From the NCBI GenBank assembly GCA_949316235.1, contig OX438749.1, positions 32,374,022 to 32,438,021 of the forward strand: a stretch of 64,000 bases of DNA, read 5' to 3'. The stretch is from Oegoconia quadripuncta. Its lineage: Eukaryota; Arthropoda; Insecta; Lepidoptera; Autostichidae. The notes beneath the pieces were generated by a model. That model was not told the origin of the DNA and did no database searches. It worked only from the letters and a program-made list of their open reading frames with translations. How positions within the stretch are numbered: position 1 is the stretch's first letter; each line of letters starts with the position of its first letter. The position numbers and the translations under genes were made by a program. Positions 1 to 10,636 of the stretch are shown piece after piece.

Positions 1-45
1 AATTTTGTATGGAAAATATCAGTGTCCAGCAGGGGCCAACTATCG

Positions 46-295
46 TATTAATAAATCGATCTTGAGATTGAGATCGCGTCTAAGACCCGTATTAATAAAT
101 CAATCTGAATAGAAGTCTTGAGGCTGTATCAACCGAGATGCGTCTTAAGCAGTTGACGCTATCTAAAGTTCAGTGTTAATTTATAAACCAATCTTGAGGT
201 CTACTCGGCTGAGATCACTTCTCAAGTAATCGCCTCAGCGGCGAATGAATGATAGTCTTGAGTTTCGTTTATTAATACGCGCACCTCTCAAGTGA
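46..295. repeat. MITE (TAATAAACC family), 5' part
   Basis: Left portion of a roughly 300-bp element whose ends carry the inverted motif GGCCCGTATTAATAAACC (here GACCCGTATTAATAAATC from about 83). A complete copy lies at 60669-60964 and an inverted one at 40619-40952. Bases 46-80 repeat part of the terminal motif. The element stops near 295 and resumes at 1670, so it was split by a later retroelement insertion. Confidence 0.7.
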
Positions 296-517
296 ATAGG
301 TACAATAGAATAGAATAGAATAGAATTTTATTGTAAAACTATGTACAGGAGATGTTAATCTTATTTTTGACACAACAGCTTGTCCATTTCGGACGTACAA
401 TAATTTAAAAGAAAAGCATCGCATTAAAATTAGGTATATCAAATATTATTAAAACAATGTCATTAAAACTGTCACCACATCAACACAGAACATTAACATA
501 GTACAAGGATCAGTATA

Positions 518-1553
518 CAGGGCGTCCCACGGCTATGCCACATGGAGGGAAAGTACCTTGAATTTTGTAGATGGAACATTTTACTGAAAGAAGACATTAT
601 TTTAATTTAAAAAACAATTTAAACTGCATTCATAGATTTTTAAATAAGTACATGGTTGAACCGGGAATCGAACCATTTATTTATAAAAAAAAATTACCAT
701 GTAGCTTTATCATACCGATCGAAAGGCTTCATCATAAGGATTATTTTTTGCTAAATAACATATTGTCAGAAATAAAAGGAAGACCATGAATTTTAACATT
801 AGATGTTCAATTTTGTTCAGAAAAATGAAAAGCTGACATTGCCGTAAGGACATACAACTGACATTATCATTACTATAATTACCCACTCGAGAAGTATGCA
901 TCATTTCCCTATTATAATTTAAGTTCATGATAAAATGATAAAGAGATACGTAATTAGTAAGTAGGACTATCTCAATGAACATTTTCTTTCCTGGATCGGG
1001 ACAAATGGACGAAAAAATGGCCGCCGAGATCCCCAGATCTAACCCCGTTAGATTTTTTTTATGGGGTTATGTAAAAAATTTACTTTACAAGAACCAGTGT
1101 CAAAGTGTCCACGAGCTACAAACTGAACTTCGACGTATTATTCTAAATATCTACCACAACATGATCAAAAAATCGACAGGGAGCGAAATAATCAAAAGAG
1201 TGCGACTTTGTATTGAACAAGATGGGACTCATTTTGAGCATTTGATAAATTTGATTAATTTTGTATTAAAAATGTTAAAATTCATGGTCTTCCTTTTATT
1301 TCTGACAATATGTTATTTAGCAAAAAATAATCCTTATGATGAAGCCTTTCGATCGGTATGATAAAGCTACATGGTAATTTTTTTTTATAAATAAATGGTT
1401 CGATTCCCGGTTCAACCATGTACTTATTTAAAAATCTATGAATGCAGTTTAAATTGTTTTTTAAATTAAAATAATGTCTTCTTTCAGTAAAATGTTCCAT
1501 CTACAAAATTCAAGGTACTTTCCCTCCATGTGGCATAGCCGTGGGACGCCCTG
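518..1553 (+). mobile_element. Tc1/mariner-like element with 283-bp terminal inverted repeats
   Basis: The element begins CAGGGCGTCCCACGGC and ends in the exact inverse, flanked on both sides by TA (516-517 and 1554-1555), the target duplication of the IS630-Tc1-mariner superfamily. The inverted repeats occupy 518-800 and 1271-1553 and read identically wherever I compared them; both encode the same meaningless 72-residue frame. The roughly 470-bp centre retains only the C-terminal end of a transposase. It is a nonautonomous, recently homogenised or young copy nested in a retroelement fragment that itself sits in a MITE. Confidence 0.9.
975..1270 (+). pseudogene. transposase C-terminal remnant (Tc1/mariner, DDE_3 type)
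   Basis: The open frame holds PRSNPVRFFLWGYVKNLLY followed by a tail ending CIEQDGTHFEHL. This is the block after the last catalytic acidic residue in insect mariner-like transposases, normally PPRSPDLTPLDFFLWGYVK. The PDL triplet that carries the third acidic residue is missing here, and the N-terminal helix-turn-helix and first two catalytic residues are absent. The frame then runs into the right inverted repeat. Not a functional enzyme. Confidence 0.8.
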
Positions 1554-1669
1554 TATATTCCTAAACTATTCTTCTATATTATAAAAAACTTTACATAGCA
1601 ACAATTCCTTCAGCTTTTTTTTAAACTGAATGCCTACTAATTCCTTAATGTATTCTGGTAAATGGTTGT

Positions 1670-1778
1670 GTACTGCTCGAGTATGCACGTGCTTTTCAGG
1701 TCTCAAGTTAGGTTTATTAATCAACACGTTTACTGACACCGGTCACAAGACTGTTCTCAATCTTGAGAATACGGGCCT
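1670..1778. repeat. MITE (TAATAAACC family), 3' part
   Basis: Continues the element interrupted at 295: the internal sequence GTACTGCTCGAGTATG through to the terminal ACGGGCCT, followed by TA. It matches the right half of the intact copy at 60669-60964. Confidence 0.7.
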
Positions 1779-1780
1779 TA

Positions 1781-2373
1781 GTTTCAATACTATTTTTTTG
1801 ATACTGTTAATATGCAACAGATTCTCAAGTGTCAAATTAAGGCGATCTCAATCTTGAAAATGTTTATAGTGTGTCCATGAACGTGTTAAAAGAGCACGTA
1901 GCTTTGCGCATTTATGTAATTTTTTTTGGTCAGCTACTTTATTTTTTTTTTCTTTTCGGGCGTGCGTGGTGGCCATCTTGCTGCCAAATATTTTTAATAG
2001 CGTAACGGATCGATGTTGGATAGGATCAGGTAACAAGAAAAAAATTACGAACAACAAAGACATTTATTCCCTTACATTACATTTATAACACAGACTCTTT
2101 GGTAGACTTAATCTAAAATCTTACAGACTATAGTTTATCATACTATAATGGTTACCCAATAATTTTATAACTGAGCAAAATTTAGACAGAACCTTATATC
2201 GAAAAGTATATTTACATTGAGCATAAAAAAGAGGGGGGCGAGGCAACGATCATTTACTGTGCGATGCCAATTAAGGTGGATCCCTTAGATATTAGATTAT
2301 ACCGTGTTCCCGGGCCAGAACTAGTTGATATCTAGGTTCTTAAAATTACGGAAGCCTTCCCCACCACCCCTCT
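1781..2373. other. noncoding stretch, nothing recognised
   Basis: No credible exon, RNA gene or complete repeat. Short minus-strand frames here are low-complexity and lack coding character. Confidence 0.5.
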
Positions 2374-3465
2374 TTAAGTTATTTACATAAAAATGATTTT
2401 ATTTGATTAATGATTTTATCCTCAATCATTGATTGATGATAAAATCATTAATGGCGTCGATCGACTCACTTGGCACACACTTACTTACCCTAAAATTGAA
2501 CCAGTTGAGACATTTCAGTCCGATGACTTCATTCAGAAATGTATTCATTTATTTCTTTCTTTGTTTTAAGTTATTTACATAAAAAATATTTTATTTGATT
2601 AATGATTTTATCCTCAATCATTGATTGATGATAAAATCATTAATGGCGTCGATCGACTCACTTGGCACACACTTACTTACCCTAAAATTGAACCAGTTGA
2701 GACATTTCAGTCCGATGACTTCATTCAGAAATGTATTCATTTATTTCTTTCTTTGTTTTAAGTTATTTACATAAAAAATATTTTATTTGATTAATGATTT
2801 TATCCTCAATCATTGATTGATGATAAAATCATTAATGGCGTCGATCGACTCACTTGGCACACACTTACTTACCCTAAAATTGAACCAGTTGAGACATTTC
2901 AGTCCGATGACTTCGTTCAGAAATGTATTCATTTATTTCTGTCTTTGTTTTAAGTTATTTACATAAAAAATATTTTATTTGATTAATGATTTTATCCTCA
3001 ATCAATGATTGATGATACAATCATTATTGGCGTCGATCGACTCACTTGGCACACACTTACTTACCCTAAAATAGAACTAGTTGAAACATTTCAGTCCGAT
3101 GACTTCGTTCAGAAATGTACTCATTTATTTCTTTCTTTGTTTTAAGTTATTTACATAAAAATTATTTTATTTGATTAATGATTTTATCCTCAATCAATGA
3201 TTGATGATACAATCATTATTGGCGTCGATCGACTCACTTGGCACACACTTACTTACCCTAAAATAGAACCAGTTGAAACATTTCAGTCCGATGACTTCGT
3301 TCAGAAATGTACTCATTTATTTCTTTCTTTGTTTTAAGTTATTTACATAAAAATTATTTTATTTGATTAATGATTTTATCCTCAATCAAAGTTGCCGATC
3401 GACTCTCTTGGCCCACACTTACTTACTAATAGAACCAGTTGTGACATGACATTACAGTTTTTTTT
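2374..3465. repeat. 192-bp tandem array, five units plus a partial
   Basis: The string TTAAGTTATTTACAT recurs at 2374, 2566, 2758, 2950, 3142 and 3334, an exact 192-bp period. Units 1-3 contain a near-perfect hairpin with stem TTAATGATTTTATC and its complement. In units 4 and 5 one arm has mutated to a GATACAATCATTATT form. The last unit is cut short near 3390. The units lack coding potential and look like satellite or tandemly amplified MITE sequence. Confidence 0.9.
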
Positions 3466-3704
3466 TATTTATTTATTTAGCGGCATTGGCAACAAAGCCA
3501 TTAGCCGAAATCATGGCACTAAATTAAATAATACAAAATATGGAACTCACAAAACTAAAACAAACTAAACTACGAAAACAAAACAAAATACTTTTCAAAA
3601 AAACAAATAAAAAGGAGAGAGAAAAGAAAAAAAAACTATGCCTAAATTGCCTACTATATATACATATGACATTTCAGTCCGGCGACTTCGTTCAGTATTC
3701 ATTT

Positions 3705-3898
3705 GTTTCTTTGTAAAGAAACTGTTTAGTCGCCACTTCGACACATAAACAATTAATACAATAACAGAACACTCAGATAAGTGTCGCAGCAACGAAAGGT
3801 AACGACTCAGCTTTATGATGAGCTTATAAGAGCTCAGCGCTGGTTTACTGTCGCGCCCAGAGCAGACGAGTTACCGTCGCTTGTTGCATAAAACAGGA
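3705..3898. repeat. dispersed repeat, copy 1
   Basis: About 190 bp nearly identical to 7527-7715, sharing TCGCCACTTCGACACATA and AGAGCTCAGCGCTGGTTTAC. Likely the 3' end of a retroelement, because related but diverged segments occur at 7795-7908 and 38205-38300. Confidence 0.7.
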
Positions 3899-6111
3899 CA
3901 TTCCTGTTAAAGCAATAAGAATGCGCTATGTATATTAAATTTTCAAATAAAATTTTAAGTTAAAATTTTCACAAATGATTAACTAAATCGATTCTAATGA
4001 AACTTTATAGGGATAACTAGAATACATAGATATATAGTATCGAATTTAAAAGAATATATTGCATTTTTTTCTGTTACTATGGAAAACTTAAAATCGCTCC
4101 AATTTAGCTTCAATACTCTTTTCGAAAATGTACTGTACTAACTTTTAAGTACGTGCTTTAAGCGTATAAAGTTTCATTAGAAACGGTTTTACTTATTTCA
4201 AAAAAAATTGTATGGAATACCGTTCAATTTTTTTTTATCTTATTTGAAGAACTTAGTCATTTTAATGACCATGTCGCTCCGTAATGACGTGGATATTTAT
4301 GCCCTGTTATTTACACAGACTCTTAACTAATTTATATAATTATTTGGTCATTTCTGATATAGCGAATGCCAATACAATATTACACCCCCCAACAGATTGA
4401 AGTAGGTTCGGGATAAACCCTCTTAATTGGTTAAATATTAACCTTATTATTTTTAATTACACTTCCAGTGTAAGCTGGCCGCGCGACGCTATCGGAAATG
4501 AGAACCCCGCGAGATCAGCTTAAACTGGAAGAGTTAAACCGGGCCTTCTGCTCCAAAAAATAACAAAACTCGCGTCTCAAGGCCATTTTTTCTGATGCTG
4601 TTTTAATATGCAACAGATTCTCAAGCGTCAACTTGAGGCCATGTCAATCTTGAGAACTGTTTATTAATACGGGCCTTAAAGTTATAAGATATTATTAAAT
4701 AATATAAATAAATAATTGTTATTCATATATTAAGTGATGCGCCCCTTAAAAAATGATTGTGAAAAGAATATGGGCCCTACAGGTTTATTGTTTTTTTCAA
4801 AATCATAATCGAATAAATAATCGAATTAACGCGTCGGTTAATTGTGTCAAACGGTCGCGTTTGTAGCTTATTCCACATAATTACATCATTAAATGAAATA
4901 AAGAAAACTTGGAGAAAATTTGAGTTCCAAATAAATTTCGCATGATATCAACCCTACGAATCCCGCTAGTCGCATATCAAAAATATGCCGGTGCGGGCGT
5001 GTTTGAAAAAAAAATTGAACTTTTTACCTATGCCAATACCTTCTATTTCACTTACCTAATATTACCTACCTACCTACCTAATTATGTAAAAAAACTCATC
5101 CAGTATAATTAAAATATATTTCTACTTCCAAATTATTCTGTCCATAACCTCGAGTTAACAAACTAAATACTATATCTTTTCACTTTCCTGTCATATTTTA
5201 TTTGTACCTACCTACGTAGAATTGAAATTTTAAAAGAACATTTATTTTCGCGGTCTATGCTACGAAACTTCAAAATCCTTAGAAATATACAACCTTACAA
5301 TATTCGATAAAAAAAATTTCAGTCAAACCAGCTGAATTCCACATGAGTATATTCTTAAATCACCGATGTGCTTCAATTTATATTAGACATGTGTCAGAAA
5401 TTTTTTCTTGGCATCTACTTAATTATGTACATTTTTAACAATTCAATTCAATCATTCATAGACATAGAAAATTTTTATTCAGGGCCACAATCAATACATT
5501 GTACAGACCATAATAAATATAATTATTATTATACAGGAAGAAATCTTAGAATAATGCACAATATAATTGTAGCAGTGAAAGGGCTTGCTGGCTCATTCGT
5601 AAAGTTGGCACTAATATTACTGTTTTAATTGTCACCTGGAAGCGCCATTTTCAACTATAAAACAATAAAAGCGGGTGTACAATGACAAAGTAACGTCAGA
5701 TTTTGCGATCACTAAGTTAAAACCTGTACATGTCACTTTGTGTACATGTTTTTTCTTCTTCATTATTACTTCGTATGTATGAGAGACCAAGTAACTAATA
5801 CATAAAATACGTATTTAATTATTGTCTTGATTTTCACCGTTATGAATAAACAAGCAGCTTCCACATTTTGGTAGTGATTTAGTAGAAGTTGCGCATGCAC
5901 ATGGGTATCCACGGTAGATGTACCATGGATCACTTCACTATTCACTATCATAGGCCAAATAAATATCGTCGTCATATCTTACATGGAGGTTGCATTGAAT
6001 GAACAACGAAAATACCTCACACATTAGGAAGGAAAATATGAACGCGGAGCATTACTTTTCTTGAAAATGAACTCCTTGTATTAAAGTTCTAGAAGCAATA
6101 ATTGAATTTTA
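3899..6111. other. noncoding region with MITE debris
   Basis: Contains the right end of a TAATAAACC-family MITE (about 4600-4676) and a fragment of the ATAGGGCATATTAGGTAAGT MITE (about 4850-5070, with CGAATCCCGC and TTTCACTTACCTAATAT). A roughly 70-bp imperfect hairpin at 4464-4535 pairs CTTCCAGTGTAAGCTG with CAGCTTAAACTGGAAG. The rest is AT-rich and unrecognised. Confidence 0.5.
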
Positions 6112-6408
6112 ACCGCGTCCATTGTTCAATATAAACAACATAGGGTTTACGGAGGTCACGGGTTTGATTGCCAGTGGGGTACATGTTCAATACTAGGTTA
6201 TTTTATATGCCGCCTAGCTAACTACCACCATCTTATCTAAGTCTGCCGCTAAAACAGAAATGTTAATAGCATTGTAAGTTCCGGTTGTCATAGATAAGAT
6301 AGCTAGTCCCGCAAATAAGATGGGGTTTTCGGATCAGTACACTCGGCCTCATCTCACTTAACATCAGTGTTTGAGGTCAAGTGCTAACCCGCTGTGCATA
6401 AAAAAAAA
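6112..6408 (+). mobile_element. tRNA-derived SINE (family 1)
   Basis: About 300 bp ending in an A run. It matches the better-preserved copy at 25040-25376, with the GGTTTACG head, a degenerate B box (GGGTTTGATTGCC) and the CTACCACCATCTTATCTAA body. The B box is mutated compared with the consensus GGTTCGATCC. Confidence 0.8.
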
Positions 6409-6493
6409 CTAGTTTATGGCCTCGGAATCTTGTTCTTCAGTCTTTTCTTTACAACTCCGCTTATACGTTTCCAAAGCGCATTTCTCCATATTA

Positions 6494-7359
6494 TCACACC
6501 GTAATTCCGCTTTGCTTTTCCATAGGGATCTTACTATGTAATATTTTTCTAAATATCTCATGCCTATGTTCCTTTTTCTCAGCGTAATGACGGTTTAAAT
6601 GTCTTATAAACTTGGACTGCTTAAAAGTTCTCTGACATATGTCGCATTTGAAATTTGACGAATATTTCAGATTGACACGATGGCTTATGTATAATAACTT
6701 GGTGAATGTTAAGTTACAATGATCGCATGTATATTTCTTTTCATTCACGTGGGTAAGCAGGTGATTGGTCAAACTGTAATCACTGGCAAATTGTTGAGGG
6801 CACCTATCGCACTTAAATTTAAATTTCACTGTTTTTATTATGTGCGCACTGATCATATGACGCTCCAAATGTTCTTTCCTATTAAAATCTTTCTTGCAAA
6901 TATCACATATGACTGTCAACTTTTTCCCGCGATGTGCCAAACTCCCGCCATGCGCCACTCTTCTGTGATACTCCAGCTTTGATATATCGTGAAACTTCTT
7001 TGGACAAGCGGCGCATGCGAATGTCAGCTCGGATTCGTGTGACTTATCAAGGCAATAGTATCTTTTATGGACGCTCATTGCTGATTCGCTGGCGAACTTA
7101 AAACCACACCATGCGCATGTGTTTGCCGCGATGGGTTTCTTTGTGCAATCAAAATCCACATGTCTAGTTAGGTATGAAAGCCTGGAAAATGTTTTTTTAC
7201 ACACAGGGCATGGATACCTGCTGTTTGCATGTTCTTCTTGTTTGTGGAGGGCCAAAGAGGAAGAATTTGGGAATGTAATGTAACATATTTGGCAGGCGCA
7301 CTGCGTGACCACGTTTTCTCCATCACCTTTATCTTGTGCTGATTGAGACGGTGTGTTGC
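6494..7359 (-). CDS. C2H2 zinc-finger protein, terminal exon
   Basis: Encodes 287 residues and a TGA stop. Fingers in order: CQICYITF, CPVCKKTF (C2HC-like), CAWCGFKF (C2HC-like), CAACPKKF, CDICKKDF, CDRCPQQF, CDHCNLTF and CDICQRTF. The seventh lacks proper histidine spacing (TKLLYISHRV) and is probably non-functional; fingers 4-6 and 8 are canonical. The exon start is set by the acceptor at 7361-7360, a pyrimidine tract then CTCTAG, which leaves two bases (GC) before the first codon, so the upstream intron is phase 1. There is no plausible initiator ATG, and a GTG at 7312 is internal. The donor at 10637 has the same phase and would create a GGC glycine codon. Likely a nuclear DNA-binding protein; target unknown. 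An RNA-binding or protein-binding role is also possible. Confidence 0.88.
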
Positions 7360-7526
7360 CTAGAGAAGGTAGAGAAAAAGATTGATTTATGAATTTATAA
7401 ATACAAAATGCTTTTTATTGCTAATAACAAAGTCACAACAATTATTCATGTATATAGATGTAGGTAACTATATCGGTATTTTTAATTAAAAATTATAAAA
7501 TATTATGTAGAATTAGGTTAGAAAGA

Positions 7527-7715
7527 AAGAAACTGTTTATTCGCCACTTCGACACATATATAACAATTGTTAGGCAAATAAAATAACAGAACACTCAGAT
7601 AAGTGTCGCAGCAGCGAAAGGGAAACGACTCAGCTATATGCTGAGCTTATAAGAGCTCAGCGCTGGTTTACTGTCGCACCCAGAGCAGACGAGTTACCGT
7701 CGCTAGTTGCATAAA
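7527..7715. repeat. dispersed repeat, copy 2, with a related fragment to 7908
   Basis: Near-identical to 3705-3898. Immediately downstream, 7795-7908 (GGAAGTGACTCAGCATTTGC) is a diverged relative that also matches 38205-38300. Confidence 0.65.
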
Positions 7716-8284
7716 GACAAGATTAAATAAATACATAAAGATACTTGTTATGTGACATAAAACCCGATAAATAATTTAGTTAGTAGTTATTGTTATTAGG
7801 CAAAAGGAAGTGACTCAGCATTTGCTTACTTGAGAACATGATCTCGAGTAGGGCTGGTTTTCAGTCACTCCCTTCTCCCTAAGATGCTGAGCGAGACCTA
7901 GTTGTGGAGGGCTTTCATTGGCATACGTATATAAAATTATGAAGTAATATTTTTACACAAATTACAAATATTTTTCTATTCTTATTTTCAGCAAAGTAAA
8001 GCAAGGTCTGATTTAAATTAATGTTTACTTGAAGTAAGAATTTGGAAAGAGATTTTAGATGCATGACCATATGACCAAAACTCGCCATCAGCAGCCTTGC
8101 ATCTCACATATGGCACGATTGTAGCAAACAGTTGACAGCCAACGTCGAGAGAGGTGAAGCATTTGCAGAATTATAGACATGCGACGCCATGAGAATTGCA
8201 AAAAAAGTCAAAAAAATGTCTCGCATGCAAAAACTACATAAAATTTCAACTTGCTATATTTTTTTAATAATATTATAAGGCCAA

Positions 8285-8500
8285 TATAATCTCGAGTTTA
8301 TACCGGATAAGTTTCTTCCCGTAGGGAAAAAAATAGGGCATGTAAGTGAAATAGGTATACTTAGGTAGTTTTTTTTTTCAAAACCATCATGGCGGTCGGA
8401 GATTAATTTGCGACTGGCGGGATTCGCAGGATTTCTATTGTGCGCAATTTATCTGGAACTCATATTGTCTCCAAGTTTTCTTTACTTATTTAATTTATTC
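8285..8500. repeat. fragment of ATAGGGCAT-family MITE
   Basis: Carries the terminal motif AATAGGGCATGTAAGTGAAATAG and the internal GCGACTGGCGGGATTCG. Nearly the same segment recurs at 48200-48430. A more complete element is at 48794-49228. It is followed by an ATTC tetramer run (8494-8538). Confidence 0.6.
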
Positions 8501-8693
8501 ATTCATTCATTCATTCATTCATTCATTCATTTATTCATTAAAAGATAACAAAGATCCAATGGGTTAGTATGTCTTATTGCAACTACGTTAGTAACATTAT
8601 AAAAATTAAAATAGATTAAAATAATTTTTGTCCTACGAAATTTGATTTCAGATACTAATCACCCGCTCTTCATTTGCCCATCAAACAGATTAC

Positions 8694-9058
8694 CTATTTA
8701 ATCTGCTTGATCAACAAATGAACGAAGTGATTTAGTATGGGAGAGTCGTATCTCTCCGCAACGGTCTTCAAGATGCTGTTGGTACTAACACGTACTCTTT
8801 CTAGTAGTGACGCCGTTATCTTGCGTATGATCGCGTGGAAACCGTCCGTACGCGCCTGAGCAAACATTTCTGACGCACTGCAAAAGCGAGGCAGGCCCAA
8901 CGGCACCCTAAAACCGTTGTTATATTGGACTCGCAGAACTTTAGCGACTTTTTGGTGTAGTTGGTCCACAGGTTGCCCGTGTATAAACTTTGACAATATG
9001 CTTTGAAAAGCGCGATTTTTACTTGGCCAGAACAACGAGCGAACCTGCGGGCCAACAT
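8694..9058 (-). pseudogene. LINE reverse-transcriptase C-terminal fragment
   Basis: Two overlapping minus frames together give LARRFARCSGQVKIALFKAY, then SEMFAQARTDGFHAIIRK, ending YDSPILNHFVHLL. This is the C-terminal tail of a non-LTR reverse transcriptase common in moth genomes. The change of frame near 8880 shows a frameshift; catalytic domains are absent. It lies inside the intron of the zinc-finger gene. Confidence 0.8.
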
Positions 9059-9129
9059 ATTACACTAACCGCCAGGGCCCTGCGTTCCCTCTCAATGTCA
9101 ATATGATCTTTCAGGTCAGCAGTAACTAA

Positions 9130-9330
9130 ATGTCCCAGGTATTAATTTAGTGATACAATTATGTGGAATTGGCTACAAACGCGACCGTCAAGTGACACAA
9201 TTAACGCTGTATTCGATGATGGTTTTGAAAAAAAAAAGTAAATCTACCTATGCCAATACCACAGAATTAATATAGTAGGTACTAACATACACCTATTTCA
9301 CTTACCTAATATGCCCTATTTTTTCCTTAG
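9130..9330. repeat. fragment of ATAGGGCAT-family MITE
   Basis: Ends with CACCTATTTCACTTACCTAATATGCCCTA-type sequence, split by a short insertion relative to the copy at 48794-49228. It also shares CCTATGCCAATACC with 5030. Confidence 0.55.
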
Positions 9331-9349
9331 GATAAACTAAGTCTAGTAG

Positions 9350-9905
9350 TTGACATATAGGTCGTAGCTCATTAGAGCCACCAGGCATTCACTCCGCACC
9401 GCCTCGCCTCGTGCGGTTAGTATTCTTTATATGGACTTATATGGGTATGCGCTCACTACATCAACTCCGTAGCGTCACCGGATCGCCTTAGTCGTAAGCC
9501 CTCCACGCGCGGACGGCGAGTGGACCACTCGGTGACAACTCGTTGCTCGCATGCTTACCTTGCGTTGACTACGCATTGCCAACGCGCGGGTCCCGAGTGG
9601 ACCGCGCGCTGCCCGCGAATGATTCACGCGAGGACGATACCTATACCTAGTGCCAATTGTTAGCAGACCACTCGAAAATTCGTAGACCGAGCGACGTCCA
9701 CTCGTTGACCACGCGGGGTCCACTGGTTGACGACACTAGGTCCGCTGGTTGACCGCGCGACGTTTATTGGTGATAACGCGGCGTCCACCCGTGGATCACC
9801 TGTATACAACGAGTGGACGCCGTGCGACGAGGCGGAGCGGAGTGGGTGCCGGGTGCGTCTAATGAGCTATGGCCTTGCTCTATGGGGTACGCGTTGCTTT
9901 TTGCA
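9350..9905. mobile_element. GC-rich foldback-like element with 20-22-bp internal word repeats
   Basis: The ends are inverted: GTAGCTCATTAGAGCCACC near 9364 against the complement of GGGTGCGTCTAATGAGCTAT near 9855-9880. The centre is strikingly GC-rich for this window. It consists of degenerate units such as GTCCACTCGTTGACCACGCG and GTCCGCTGGTTGACCGCGCG in one orientation, and GCGAGTGGACC in the other. No transposase. Open frames crossing it are by-products of high GC content. Confidence 0.6.
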
Positions 9906-10636
9906 TAAGAATTGCCCATTAAGGGTGGTCAGGGACTATCTAAAAGCCTGTAAGATTTTTCTTCCTTTGTTCACAGGCTTATTAGACATGATTTTTAGTA
10001 GAGATGGGCCGAACGTGGGTTTCACTGAATACGAATATTCGGCATAATTGATTCCTTTACGTAAACAATACAAGTAGAAATTAGAAATATGATTCATTTT
10101 TTGTTGAAATATTATAAGTTAATCATGCAACTCTTGATTAAAACAAAAACTTGCTTAATTTCTCACAATAAAGATCTGATTTTTTTAGAAGGTTCACTTT
10201 AGACTTTTAATTCTGTAAACACTTCAGCTCTGTCAGCTGATTAGGCATTAACCATTCGGGATAATCGCGATTCGTTGGCCAGAGGGCACAGATGTGTTCA
10301 TTACATTATACTTGGTTTACATTAAATGATTTTTGTACCGCCGTTATACTTAAGGTACCAGGACAATAGAAGCGTTACAATTCGTTCATATTACATTCGG
10401 TTCATAATGCATTTTGGGATACACTTCTTTTACACTGGTATAGATTGTCCGCGCGCAGCTATCAGTTCGAACTGTTCAATCATCCGACTGACAGGTATCA
10501 GCTTGGTAGCAGGTCAACAGAATTCAAACTAGAGTACGGTATGCTTGGTTCTACAATCGAACTCAATCGATTACCGTAAAAGAAAAAAGCTCTAATAAAT
10601 TTTTAAAAATAACAACAACCATTGAAAAATACTCAC

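Larger units (their letters stand above)
296..1669 (-). repeat. retroelement fragment inserted in the MITE, itself split by mariner
   Basis: About 335 bp of non-MITE, non-mariner sequence (296-517 and 1556-1669). It begins with a GAATA pentamer run near 303-325, which reads as the 3' tail of a minus-oriented non-LTR retroelement. The same type of tail occurs at 29008-29036. Family not identified. Confidence 0.45.
7360..10636 (-). other. intron between giant exon and zinc-finger exon
   Basis: Donor: exon ending CAGAATG, then GTGAGT at 10636-10631. Acceptor: TTTTTCTCTACCTTCTCTAG ending at 7360. Both sides are phase 1. The intron is filled with repeat fragments listed separately. 9906-10562 holds nothing recognisable. 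Confidence 0.75.

Noticed and set aside
571..1500. Two identical 72-residue frames on opposite strands (571-789 plus, 1282-1500 minus)
   Set aside because: They are the same translation of the two inverted repeats of the mariner element, not genes.
2374..3465. Regularly spaced repeat as CRISPR array
   Set aside because: Whole 192-bp unit is repeated head to tail with no unique spacers; eukaryotic context.
9475..10047. Open frames across the GC-rich stretch 9475-10047
   Set aside because: Overlapping frames on both strands over word repeats of a foldback element; composition artefact.
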